Source: Amblyornis subalaris (lineage: Eukaryota > Chordata > Aves > Passeriformes > Ptilonorhynchidae). From it: a DNA stretch of 64,000 nucleotides. Positions within the stretch are counted from its first letter, which is position 1. Each line of letters begins with the position of its first letter. This document shows positions 46,601 to 59,429 of the stretch, in pieces. The stretch covers positions 1 through 64,000 of the forward strand of contig JACAXG010000075.1 of NCBI GenBank assembly GCA_018881555.1, given 5' to 3'. The notes beneath the pieces were generated by a model, which was not told the origin of the DNA, searched no databases, and saw only the letters and a program-made list of their open reading frames with translations. The position numbers and the translations under genes are program-made.

Positions 46601-49039
46601 CTAATCCCAGCAGTGCTGTAGGATCTTGGGAATTGCTCTGCATTTATATAGAAGTAAACGACATATAATGTGTCACTTTTAAGAACCTGCTACCAGCAGT
46701 TTTAGGATTTTTTTAGACAGCTGATTTTCTTTTTGCTGATGTTTTAGACAAAACTAATTTGATAGGATTATTAGAGGAGGAAAATTAAAAGGACAGAATC
46801 ATCCAGGAAGCTCATTAAAGTGGAAACACTGAAAAAACTGGGTAATTGGGCATTGATTCTGTCCTCCCCTTCTCACTTTATGATCAGTATTCTATTAAAA
46901 CTAACATGTCTGCAGGATGATGCTTCAACATCTGTTACTGCTGAAACAAAATGATTTGCTTGTTTTTTCCTCTCTCTGCATTCTTCCAACATCTGCATGT
47001 GTAGATCTGTCCTGTATATTAGTCACATCTAACACTGCTCCTGTCCAGGGAAAAGGCAGCAAAGGGAATGGGATCCTCCCTTTGGTTTGGAGGGGGATTC
47101 TGCATTGCCGTTCACTTGTATTAGATCTTGGGTGACTGGCTGTGAAATGAGTCGTGTGAGCAAGGGCTCTCAGAGCTGCTCAGGAAGCCCAGGCACAGGT
47201 TTGGTGCTCTGAGCTGTGTTTACATGCAACAAAGAAGTTCACAGGCTGTGGCCTGTCTGTCTTGTGAAATATCAGCGTCACATTATGTGATTAAACCTAT
47301 GCAAATAATTGTCCTTGTTTTCTGTTCTCAGAATATTTGCAGGCAAATCACAATTTTTAAAAAGTATTTCACTTGAAGATGCTCAATAATTGTGCTGGGA
47401 TTCAGGTTTTGTTCTGGTATTTTGTTTGGGTTTTTTTTTACTTTACAGGCTGATCCAATAAATTGATTATAAATCTAGCTTGCTGAATGTTTGCTATTTC
47501 AATCNCTCTGGCTGTGATTATTGTGGTAGGAAGCAATATACTTGCTTTGATTTAAGTTTTGGATATTTGCTAAAATATATATGGTTGCATGTGCCAATCT
47601 TAAGATTCAGTTTATTTATGAGTGTGACTTTTTTCTTTCTCTTCAGTATTTGTACTATAAAAATACACTTGCATAAAGGTTCATAGCAAGAAAATAGAAC
47701 AAGCTGGGCAATGGATTTGAAATAACATTGTGAAATATTTTCTGATCTCTAATTATTATGATGTTGTGTCTTCCAGTCTTGAAAGTAAGCATGGGAAATT
47801 TAAGCATGGTAAAGCACATGATTAAATCCATTCCTATCCAGCAAAATTCTTGAGCTTCATTTTAAGCATGTGCATAAGTTATGTTACTAACTCATAGCTA
47901 TTCCTTAAACCCAGACAGTCAGACTGACTAAATATTAGAATTGCAAGGTAAATACTGCAGTAAATAAGATAAACATGGGTGTTGGCTTTGCCATGAACTT
48001 GTCAGTGGTTTTGACTTCTACAGTCATTTTTATGGCAGTTGAAATCAGAAAAGAATGGAAATTTCAACTAATTTTTTAATATGCTGAAATGTATTAAGTT
48101 ACACAAAAGAATCCATATTATAGTAATCCTGCATATATACAGGGAAAGAGTACCCAGCGTGCATGGCAGATGGTTTCAAAGGAAATCCTCGAGAGCTAGG
48201 ATTAAAAAGCAATTTTCAGCAAGTTTAAAATGGGTCTCCATATTTGGGTCACAGATATTAACTCTTTCATTGCAAACAAATGAGGGAGAAGTCTGGTCAG
48301 ATGATTATGGAAAAGTTTCTTGCGATAAAAGCCGACCAGTTCGTGGTGGGGAAGAAAGGTGTGAGTGGNTCAGTTGATTCTGCTCTGGTCCTATTCTCAC
48401 ACCAGTGGGAAGCAGAGTTGTGGTATACAAAGACAGGGGTATAATGCAATAAATGGGATTCATCATTCCACAAACAAACACTGGCAACCCTCTGAAAAAT
48501 AATGCGTGTGGCTTTGAACTTTGTCTGCCCACTGAAGCAAATTTCCATAAAGACAAATTGATAAATAAGTTTGGGCATGTTAGGAACAGCAGATTTATAC
48601 CTGTTTACCTGTAGTAAATTATCATCAATCACTTTATTAAAATGTTTGCAGATAGCACTTTTGTATTCCTTTTGGATATGGCAAGCATCTATGATATAGG
48701 ATAAATAAGAAATTGAACAGCAACATTGTTNCTCCATCATATGCAGGAATGAACAAAGGCTCCAAATTTTGCTTGGAAATATGTCAGTGCATAGAAAGTA
48801 AGCCTGTTTTTCTCAAACATGTTTTAGGGGCATGCTAGAAATTTATTCATTGTTTTTAAAGGTTATATACTAAAATAAACACTACAATGCAGACATTGTT
48901 CCACGCTGCAGCTGTTGGGTGGTGTATGGACACGCAGAAATCTTGTCACCAGTCTGATGCACAGAAGGGATTGAGTGCAGGTCAGCTTTGCACTGTAGGA
49001 TCACAAGAAGGCACTGGGCTTTAAGCAGATAAAAATAGG

Positions 49040-49560
49040 ACAGCAAGTTGGAGATTATTGGCTTTAACTAACTTACACCACCTCGTAACCATGTTAGGAG
49101 TGTAATTCACGTTTACATCAGTGCTCGTAATACACTTTGGCAGCACAAAGGAACCTCAAGTTTGACATGAACTTTTAATGAAAAGACTCTGCTACTTCCA
49201 AAGTGGAAATTCAAGTTAGACCTCAAGCACTGTTTATCACTGAACAATGGAACAGAGCAACTGATACTATTTTATTGTGTTCCCAAAGCTCAGCTGGGTG
49301 TATTTCGAGTAGATTTGGAAAGCTTTCTGAGCCCAGGTGCCTGATACTCTGCTTAAGTGAATTATAGAAGTAACTGCTGGTTTGAATACCAGCCTAAGGA
49401 GAAGTTAATTGGGTTGCTCTCTGGATATTACATTGGCCGTGAGCTAACAAAGGAGGACTGCACTTCTGAAGGGGCATGGTGAATGTCCTGGTGGGATGGC
49501 TGACTGCAGGTGTATCTGCTAAGTGTTAATTAACAATGCTAACGAGAGGTGCTTTCTGCA
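49040..49560. promoter_or_regulatory. Candidate conserved non-coding block
   Basis: Information-rich sequence with GTGTTAATTAACAATGCTAA, GAAGTTAATTGGG, GTAATTCACG and few low-complexity tracts. It resembles vertebrate conserved non-coding elements. Not tested by alignment. Confidence 0.3.
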
Positions 49561-52500
49561 GGACTGAGCCAAGGTACTTATCAGAGGTCCTCCCTGCTCT
49601 CAGAAAGGAGAATTTAGATGAGGGATGAAAGTAAGGCAACTTTTGGTGTTCAGTTCTTGTAGCAGAGCTAGAGAGTGTCAGTAGACTCAGGATGAGCTTT
49701 TAAAGTGGAATCTGTTCTGGGTCCTTGTTTCATGTTGCCTGTTCCAGTAAGTCTGCCTATGTGCATCTTGATATGGCCAACTGTAAGTGCTGAAATTAGA
49801 TACCAAAACTTGACCATCCCAAGCTGTTGACAATCATCACATGTCACCAAGCTGTGATACTATTAATACTTCGGGAAAAAACTTCATTAGTGACAACAGT
49901 TATCTTTGATCTACGTGTTTGTAAATGCGCTTGGGAGTTTTGCCTTAGATTTTTCAAAGACTCTTGTCTTTCAAAGGGAGGCAAAACAGATCAGTTCAGA
50001 GTCTCTGTCATTGTTATCTTCCAGGACTTTTGTTTCAAGTAGTTTTTGAAAGTCACTGTGACAGGATCTGAGATAAAACCTGATCCAAATGTCTTTGGAT
50101 AGTCAGAGCAATCCATTCTCTTGATTTCAACAAAATCAGGATAGCTTCTAAATAAACAAATTNGTGTTGACTTTAGAGAATGAGTTGATTTGCTTTACTC
50201 ACTGTACAGTTGAGTATTCAAGAGTATTTTTTGTATGCAGTCAGTTGTCACCTGGGTCCAAAGCAATTTTTTGTATACAGAATACTGTAAAGTAATTATT
50301 ATGTCATTATGCAGAGTTCTCAGTGTGAGAAACTGTGGCTCTTTAAAGGAGGTAAATGCTTTCTTACCTCCAGCAACTCTTNTCAGGGAATACTGAATGG
50401 TCAGTTCTCTTCAGCTGGAATTTCTCTCTACTTAAATCTTTTTGTAGTGTATATTTATTGAAGGTTTTTGGAGTAGATGACTGAAAGCAACAGCCTGTTC
50501 ATGTCAGNGCCATGCATTCATGTCTGATGTAACTGGTCAGACAAAAGTGAAAGCTTCCATAGGGATAAATTGAGCTATGGACGGGCTTCTTGGCACTTCT
50601 TAATTAATGGCGCTTCAAGTAGTGAGTTGAGGAGAAACAGATAATGAAAATTGATTCTTGTCTGCAGGTCTCTCACTTACTTCTGGACTTGGACAGGCCT
50701 GATCTGTGAAGATAATTAAAGTTCCTTTACACTGGATGCTGTAAGTAAATTTTTTGTTGTTTTTTGGAAATCATTAGAAGCCTATGGTAGAAATGAAGTT
50801 GGTGCACAATTGGTNTGTGACCGTACATGCTTGCAGGAAATATTTCTAAACCACCTTTTACATTCAAGATAATTCTCTCTCCATTCCAGCCATGCTGATG
50901 AATCCAGAAGTAGAACCTGAATTGCAAGTTGCCAGTAAGATACCAAAGGAAACAATATTTTCATACTATAACTAGATCAGGAATCTTGGCATGGTGGAGA
51001 GAATCTGCTGTTGCTGTGTGTATCGTATCTGGTTGAGAATAAATACCTGAACTATCAGCANTGACTAAAATACCATGTAGAGAGATTAGAGGGCTGAAAA
51101 AACTTACNAATGAAGAATGTTCCCATTGGCAGTGACACAGGGTGGTGGCCCTGGCTGTTAGTTAACATGGCAGTTGTTTGAGTTCCAGGTGCCATGATAA
51201 CATAGAGGACATTTAAAATACCTTTCACTATTCAATAGACTTCTCCCAGAAGAGACTTGCCCACTTTAAAGCCTGTCCCTGTGGCAGCAGAGCTTCTGGA
51301 ACATCTGGGATAATGCCCCCCTAGAACAGGGTATCAGCTGTAGCTGGCACTGCAGGAAGGCAGAGGGAGGGTAGGAGGCTGGAAACAGAAAGCCATGACT
51401 GTGACCTTGTTGTGGCATCCCTTCAGGATCCATAGGACACAGGTCTCTGCTGGTTCATAGTCACAAGTGGTAATAATGACACATTTCGTATTTCTGCAAG
51501 AGTGTCTTTNAAACAGCTGATGCCCTTCCACCAATGAAAGTATGCAAAGAGCTCTTCATATCCCCATTTCCCCCCAAAGCTGTGGGAACAATTTTCTGGC
51601 TTGTAGAACAAAGAAGTTGGAACAGATGACACAGCCAACATCTGCACCTGGCTCACTGAGGAAGCGAATATTTGGCATAGAAGCTGAGCTCCCTTCTGCC
51701 AAGAGAGCCGCGCCAATGCAGTGGTTCAGAGATGAAGATGGGATAATGTCTTTTCCTTTTTGACTCACCAAAGTTATTTTATTGATCTGTCAAAGTAAAC
51801 ATTTTTTGGGGAAGGAAAATGTCTTTACTTTTCAATATCAGAGGTTAATCAATGGTTAATCAAACCTTTTCTAACCAACCCCGTTAGGATTTTGATGGTG
51901 TATCACTTCAGTTCCGATGGCAGACACATCACATATGGGTTGCCATTTTGATGGCTTTGAATGGTAATCTGACCCATAAAAACTGAAGCATAATATGCAA
52001 ACTGATTTTTTTCTGGCCTGCCCTGTTCTTGGTGCCATCTGTGTTAGGATGGAAACGAGCCTGCTCAAAACATGGGCTGCCGGTTTTAAGCTGATCACAG
52101 ATGGGTTTTAAAGAATAGCCTTGTGTGCACAAGGAGAGGGAAGATGCTTCTGAGCAGGAAGTTTCACTTAAAACCATATTATATCTGCTAAATCCTGTGG
52201 CCTGTGGAACATCCACCAGACCTTTCCCTGAATTCTTCACATAGATTAAGTAAACTAAACCTACCTTCTAAAAATCAAGAAAAACCCCTCAACTTCCAAA
52301 TACTGCTCTTCTTCCACCACTGCCTTCTACTGTGTCATCAGTAATGGAATAGAGTGCAGGAAGCTGACAGTACCTGATCCTGTCAGGTAATGCATCTGTT
52401 CAGCAAAACNAGGCACACTAAATTATTTCATGAGTTTCATAGATGGGTTTTAATCTGTAGTGAGAATCCTGTTGAACTCATAGGATTCAAGCTGCTGTTT

Positions 52501-52849
52501 CTGAATTTCTGTCTTTGACAATTAACAAAAATCAGTGTTGTAGCTGAAGGTGAGTACCTGTCCTCTGCTGTTGCAGCTCAGATCAAAAATTCAGACATTT
52601 AAGCACTTAATTCTCATTGTAGTGAATGAGATCTTAGTTCTCATTTTGAGGCAACCTGTGTTCTAAAGTTTGAGATTGACTGACCTTGTCTTATGTGTAA
52701 CCACAAGTGTCCTGGTACTATTTATAATCCCAAGAAACACATTAAATAATTTTCACTGGTTAGGAATATGGTCTACAGAACTCTGATTTATTGTTTTACT
52801 TTGTTTAAATCAATGACATTGTTTGAGTNACCATTTGCTTTGTCAGAAA

Positions 52850-53100
52850 GGAAGCCTGTAGAAGGCGGCACTCATCGATGAGTTTAACCGATGAGTTTTA
52901 ACGGTCGTGATACACTTGAACGTCCCTCTCAAGACATCTTGAAGCCTTTTATTTCCAGGCTAAATAAACACCAATTTCAGCAATGTCTCATCTACTCTCT
53001 TTAATTACTGCTGCTGAGAGAAAGTTTCTGCCAATGCAAATGTGCTATTTTGTCATGTCACATCAAATTGCATCAGCCTTATATTTAGGAACAAAAAGAG
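52850..53100. promoter_or_regulatory. Candidate conserved element with ClaI-centred palindrome
   Basis: It contains the perfect 12-bp palindrome CTCATCGATGAG (52871-52882), two near-tandem copies of CGATGAGTT(T)TAAC (52876-52902), several CpGs in an otherwise CpG-poor region, CTTTAATTACTG and the octamer ATGCAAAT near 53035. Function unknown; regulatory role inferred. Confidence 0.35.
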
Positions 53101-54575
53101 GGGGAGGCTGAGACAGGATGTGGCTACAAATGGAACCAAAGGGTTTTCTTAAATATAGGCTGAAAATAGACAATCGAGGCAGTGATGCTTTTTCAAGCAA
53201 AAATCCATGAAAGGGAAAATCAAGGCTGTGACGGCAGAGCAGGGCCGGGGGTGGGCAGAGAGAGTTCTGGGGGAGGTGGGGTGGTGGCAGGGAGGGGCTG
53301 CTGAACTCCTCATTTACGCAGACACCCTTGTGTTGTCAGATGGCTGTGAAGTGCATTTGGGGTGTGTTAGCCCACAGCTCGTTCCTCTGTACTGGCTGAA
53401 GGAGGTGGGAGCTGTGCTTCCCTCCAGACTGTGCCTGCCCTTTCCCTGAGGTTGTCTCCCCTTGTGGTAATAGCTCACAAACTAAAGAGATTGTGGTAAA
53501 TAGGCACAGAGAAAATTGGAGTAACCATCCAGATAAACGTAGGAGACTTCGAACAATCCCTCACGCCACTTTAAAATGTAGTGTCTCTACAGAAATAATA
53601 TTTTTAAAAAATTGTTCTTCAGAAAACATAAGCAGCCTCCCCATGGAAAACACTTTTTGCCCCCTCAGTATTGGCCACAAAATGATCTGTTGAAATCAAA
53701 TGCATAAATTATGGATGTAATGGAGCTTGCTTTGAACTGATGAGTCTGATCAGAGCCTGGTGGCAATTAAACCGAGTTCTGAAAGATCAGCTGTGCTTGA
53801 GAACCAGCAGAACTCGGGGAGGAAGTGATCTGGGGGCGTGTGAGCAGCACCTACTTAGCAAATTGGAAAAATACTATTCATTTCTTACATCTAAGNGCTT
53901 GGAATCTCTCCTCAGAAGCAATTGGTGATGTTAGAGGTAATATTTTTGTTCTTGTCACCAAGGATAATGAAAATGCAGTAGAAGCTTAGAAATTTGTGTA
54001 TTTACAGCATTGTGACGGGTGTAAGTCAAGCAGCATTTCAGGCTGAAACGAGAGCGCAAAGGCACCCAGGTCTCCATGGCTGGATGTCACTGGTCTTTAG
54101 GACTGTAAAACATTAAATATAGTGATGCTGTCAGTGGTTAAATTCCTTACAACAGGCAAATGCCAGCCTCAGTGCTAAATCCATGCACACAGTGCAGCTG
54201 GGTGGGAAGAAAGCAAGGAAAGAGTTACCTCCGGTTTTCTGGACCCCCCTGCAGCGTGTGGGGGTCTGTGCTGGGCTGCTCAGACTGCACGTGGGGCCAG
54301 GGACACCCTGCTGCCAACAGAGCATGGGGAGCCTTGGAGCTGTGGCCTGGTGGGGGTGTTTGGTGCTCTGCCCTCGGTGGGCTCTGGGTGGTGAAGGCAT
54401 TGTCTGACCCCTGTAACAGGCCAGGGGTGCTCCCTCTTGGTGGAGGCAGCAGGGCAGAGTCCTGAGAGATTCTGGTGCTACTTCCGGCATTATTTTGCAT
54501 AGAATTCCGTATATTTCACCGTTGTTTAACCCACTTCCCAAGACACAACCACATCTGATTTTTGCCTCCAATTAC

Positions 54576-54609
54576 GGGTTTTTTTTAATGCATAAGCATT
54601 AAAAAACCC
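54576..54609. repeat. Inverted repeat / hairpin
   Basis: Left arm GGGTTTTTTTTAATGC (54576-54591), loop ATAA, right arm GCATTAAAAAACCC (54596-54609). The arms pair over 14 bp with a two-T bulge. Could be a hairpin or the end of a small inverted-repeat element. Confidence 0.75.
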
Positions 54610-55219
54610 TCAGTAAAATGTGTATATTTTCATAGCAAGGAAGGCATTTCTGTAATACTTTTTCAAAGCAAATCACAGAAATATTAAATGGGGAAAGNAA
54701 AAGATAGTTGTTTTGTTTTTATAGTTGGGGTTGGTTTGTTTTGAACTGAATAAGTCTGAAAATACTGGATAAAAACTACAGATCAAATGAAAAGACTCCG
54801 TAAGCATCCTCCAGATTGTTCCTCAAAAAGCCACCTAACTGACAACAGTACAACAGGAAAGTGTTCTTAATTAACATCTTCAGTTAAAGGAAAAGCATTG
54901 TGGATCTCTTAAGTATATTATTAAATCTGCATTGTTTAGATAATTGGATGGGGACAGACACTTGTGCTGAGTGCTGTGTCAAACTCGTCAGGGCCTGCTC
55001 TAATTCTAGTGCACTTGCTGGATTTCACAGCTATTTGTCTGGGTACAGGGGTAATTTGGAGGGTTGAGTGAAGCCAGATGACTGTAATGAACTCATTTTG
55101 TGTCTTTGACTCATTCTGAAAAAAAAAAGATGCTATTTATAGGGTATTTTGTATTGTTAAGACTTCTGTTCTTCCTGTCTCTCAAACTTTCTCTGGGTCG
55201 CTGTCTTTGCTTCATCACT

Positions 55220-55270
55220 GATAATTACATCAAATTAATTCAGCATAATTGAGTTAATTATTAGCACTGG
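55220..55270. promoter_or_regulatory. Homeodomain-site cluster
   Basis: ATAATTACATCAAATTAATT, CATAATTGAG and GTTAATTATTAG follow one another within 45 bp, giving four TAATT/AATTA cores. Candidate enhancer core. Confidence 0.3.
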
Positions 55271-57906
55271 AGGTTAACACCATGACTTCGATTGAAGCAA
55301 AGCTTTTATCCCCGTTTTCCTGAGGTTTCACCAAATGTAAACAAACTAGAATCACGGGCGAAACCTAACCTAAAGCAGCTCCGTTTCCATCGAGTGCTTG
55401 TGCCACTCAGAATTGTCCTGCCACGCTCATTCATTCAGATGGCTGTTGATAAATGAGCTGCAAAGGGAAAAGAGTTTTNTTAGGAAGCAGATTCCCTTTG
55501 AGCTGGGCTAGGCCTTGGAGAATGACAGTGAGGTTTTTGGGAAAACTGGAGCTGTGGCTTTAAGACCTCAGAAGTGTCCCTAAGACATGGCGGGATCTGC
55601 CCCCTGATTAGCTGTTGGTATGGAAACAATCCCTGATTAGTGAGCTGGGCCAGTTACAATCCTCCTAAGAGGCTAAAGGCTCTCAGACTTACACGTCCTG
55701 TAATACTGCTGCTTATAAACATTGCTCCCAGAAACATGGATTTTGCTCAAGGCATCGTGGGTCAAATTCATCCATGGTTTAATTCCACCACAGACAGGGT
55801 TTATGCCAAGGAAGGGGTTGGCTCAGATTGTTACTATGATTGAGAGTGAAGGATTGGAAGATACTAAATTTCAGCGAGTGTGGATTTGGAACAATAGACA
55901 TTGAGTTTTTCCTGATGCTGCTGTGAAGGATAATGTGAGTTGGGAAGGACAATTCCAGGCTGAGCTGTAGATACCAGGGCACGGCACAAGCCCCATTGTC
56001 GCTATCCAGGGGTTATGTGCTGGGGGGAGGAGGAAAAGGAGAGGTCACACTGCACAGGGTTTATTCTCTTGTAGGCTGGGTGTAATGTTGGCACTAAAGG
56101 AAGGTTCAGAGGTGTACGTTAGGCATTTTCTGTTTAAAAAACACACTATCTTTAATTAAAACTTTACTCAATAGTGTAGATCATAGTGACTTCTTTTGCN
56201 GTTTTAAATTCTGACTCTCCACCTTCACATGAGTTTGTCCTTCTGTTGAACTCCTATACTTTCCTAAGCAGAGCCCTTTCTGCCCTGACAGCTCCTTGTT
56301 TTACCCTCTTGACTCTTTAAAAAAAAAAAGATGAAGTTGGATTACATGAGCAAAATGAGCCTGTGTTAAAGAATAATGGTGAAATAAACTTTAACTAGTT
56401 TCAGTCCTTCCTGAACAGTGAGGAAAACCTCACTTTTTCAAAATCTTATGTAAGACTTACTATTCTTCCCATGCTTGTCGGACCCATAGTTCATAGAGTT
56501 AATGTGGTCATTAATCAGACACTCTGGTTTTGCTCTTCAAAGGCACTCCCATACTTTCTGCTGCCAACTGGGTATATCTGTCCTTCAACAAATGTNGTGG
56601 TAGCTTATTTTGTGCCCAGCTGGATGTTTTAGAAGGTGGTATAAGCTCAGCCAGAAAGTTACTGCATTAACTGGCATAAAGTAATGGGGAGAATCATGAT
56701 TGCTAAACTGGAACTAAGCACTGGAACATTTCAAAATACAGTATTTACAAGAAAGGAAGAAATGACCAGGCAGTTTCGGTTGATAGTTGATGACACCAGA
56801 ACATAACTCAATTCCTATTCAGGCATGATCCCAAAGGTAAATACTTACAGATTTGGCCACTGAGAACAAAATTCATTTTGACAGAGTTGAACTGACAAGT
56901 TCAGAGCTGGGAAGAAAAAGTTTTTTGAGACCGTGCCTTTCAGAATTTTCTTTAAGCCAGGAGAAAAAAGTAGAGAAGTTTGAATGCACCTAAACCACGG
57001 AGGTTCCTGTCCTCGCTAGTGAGCATGCTCCAAAGAATATTACTCTAATTAGTCTGATCATGCTTATTAATTATACAGAACAAGGTAATCTGGCCTCAGT
57101 GTGGGCAGCATGTTTCCTCACTGGTGTAGGATTGCAAAAGCCTCCATGTTTTATTTGCAGTATTGCATGTCTCTGCTGTGTGATACTGAAGCAAGGTGTA
57201 AGGTAAGACATCTGCCTTGTGGCCTTGGTTAATTTATACAAGTGGTTGTTATGCCCAGCTCTAGCACTCCTTGTCATCTTCAAGTTTTACCAATTACAAT
57301 TTTNTATTTTGTATTTATATTTATAATTTATCGATTATTTTTGATATTTGCAAACTGGTGACATTGTTGAATAGCATTAGGCCTGATCCCGATGCTGTAG
57401 AAGTGCGTGAAGGGTGTCCAAGCAGTGGTGATTTCTTGTCAACAAACNGATCTTTGGGATCTGCCATTAGCCAGTTCTTAATCCCTCGTGTGCTCCACAA
57501 ATATTGTGTAAAACAAATTTTACACTGCAGGGCTGTGCCCCCAAATTGTGCTGCCGTGGCACTGTCACCTGACACTGCTTCTGCCTCATGCATCGATCAA
57601 AGCGTAAAGGGGAGAGGAACAGAAATAGAAGTGCACAGAACAGGACTGGCTATCATCACTCATGCAGTGGGACTTTGCAGCTCGTATTTAGAAAGGACAA
57701 AATCCCAACAATGACCAGCCCCAGCCCGTCAGAAGCGATCACATCAAACCATCAGATCTCAATAAAAGCCGGGCGAGATGTGGCTGTGGGAAGTGACTGC
57801 AGCATTGTCCGTGCTCACCCACACAGCAGGGCTGGCTCTGCGGGGCAGCCGTGGCCCAGGGCTGCAGAGTGTTCCGAGGCTTGGAGTGGCTGTGGGCGGG
57901 CAGGGG

Positions 57907-57938
57907 CGGATGGATGGACGGATGGACAGATGGACACC
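57907..57938 (+). repeat. GGAT/GGAC tetranucleotide microsatellite
   Basis: Imperfect GGAT and GGAC repeats with GGAT predominating. It sits in a GC-rich patch (57730-58150) with no recognised gene. Confidence 0.8.
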
Positions 57939-58719
57939 GGCTGGTTTGCCTGGGGCAGCAGAGCCCTCGTGCTGCCCTGCGCGCGGCAGGCGTTCCCATC
58001 ACCCACTGGGGACTGAGGGGAGATGTGGCAGTGCCNTGAGCAGGAAGGGCAGCTGGGTCCCCGGGAGCGGGGAGTTCTGCCCCTGCCGCAGGCACTCAGG
58101 GCTGGACTCACAGGCCTGTCCTGCATTTGCTAGCCGGGAACCTGGGAAACCTGGAAGGGAGGATGGATGCCACCAAAGAGTAAGAACCTTTTGAGTAGCA
58201 GCAGTTCACTTGGGTGTCTTCCTGGACTGATGTCAAACCATGAACTAAGATGTTTTGTGGTTAAAGAGGTTTCAAAAGGCTTCCAATTTCATTCTTATTT
58301 TGGCAGTTTGATTGTTACTCTCCTGAGATCATGAGGTTTGACTAGGATGAGGAATCATAAATTCCTGGGTTGGACTTCTAAACGTGTAATACTTTGAAGT
58401 AACAAAAAACATCTCCAGCCTGCATACTGGGGGAAGAGAGGGCAAAGAGGGAAGGGGGAGCCAACCTGTAAACAGCAACAGCTCAGATAACTCTTGCAGT
58501 CCTTTAATTAACACTTCCAGTCTCTGGAGCCCAGCTTTGGTGGCTGTTTAACTAGTTTGGAGGGATTGGGATTCTAACTGTTGAACTGTGGGGATTTGCT
58601 TGAAAAACAATCACAAGAGCAGAAAAAAAAATAAACTGAGAGCAGTGGCATAGTGTCATCTTAGCTTCCTCAGGGTTCTGCTGTGCACGGGGTCGNTTGC
58701 CAAACCTGCTAATGCAGAG

Positions 58720-58960
58720 TGAAGATTAATTGGCTTTGGTCAGCCTTTGCTTCACTATCTGAATATCATTATCAGGAATGTAAATGATTATGCAATGCAG
58801 AGAAATGCCACAATAGTCTCAGTGTCTCCTTTTATACTTGTCTCTTTGTGAACAGGGCTTTATCTAAATGCAAATGTGATTTCAGCCTTCTGATTAGGAC
58901 ATTATACAGTCATCCATTCCAGAAAAGCACAATTAGCAGATTATTTTATTTCTGACTCAA
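58720..58960. promoter_or_regulatory. Candidate enhancer with octamer and homeodomain motifs
   Basis: AAGATTAATTGGC, AATGATTATGCAATGCAG, octamer ATGCAAAT near 58868, CTGATTAGG and CACAATTAGCAGATTATTTT within 240 bp. Strong resemblance to developmental enhancers; conservation not checked. Confidence 0.35.
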
Positions 58961-59402
58961 CAGTTCTTGGTTTAGATTGTTTGTTTGTTGTGCTATGCAT
59001 GATATTTAAGTTATCAGAGAGAGATTTACATTATTAGTCANGATTATAGCCAGATTTTGTGAGGTCGAGGGTGGCAGATAAAAATGGTAACATTTGTGGG
59101 ATTCGAGGGGAGACATTTTTAGAACAAAAGGCAACAGTGCAGATTCTTACTGTGCTTCATTGTCCTTTTTGTGCCGAGGAAGGGGCAAATTACAGTAGTA
59201 GCTGTGCAAATTCTCCAGTGCGTTGGGGTGCACAAGTGCAGCGTGTAGCATTACCTGTTGTCAGGATCTAGTCCCTGTTGAGGTGTGCTCATCCAGGGCA
59301 CCAGTATCTTAGAACTCAACTTTGGGGCAGGTCATGAGATTATTTCTCATTAAACAGCCATATTACCGAAATAGCCATCAAGTTCTTCATGCGCTGTGGT
59401 AG

Positions 59403-59429
59403 ATTTCCAGTGAAGTTTTCACTGGAAAT
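59403..59429. repeat. Perfect 12-bp inverted repeat
   Basis: ATTTCCAGTGAA, 3-nt spacer GTT, TTCACTGGAAAT. The arms are perfectly complementary. The stem is too short for a microRNA precursor and the 3-nt spacer is more consistent with a cruciform or a palindromic protein site. Confidence 0.85.

Noticed and set aside
57271..58194. A group of 100-147-codon overlapping frames on both strands.
   Set aside because: They coincide with a GC-rich patch and a GGAT microsatellite, overlap each other in conflicting frames and show no family signature.
59403..59429. MicroRNA precursor at the perfect inverted repeat.
   Set aside because: A 12-bp stem with a 3-nt loop is far shorter than a microRNA hairpin, and the flanks do not extend the pairing.
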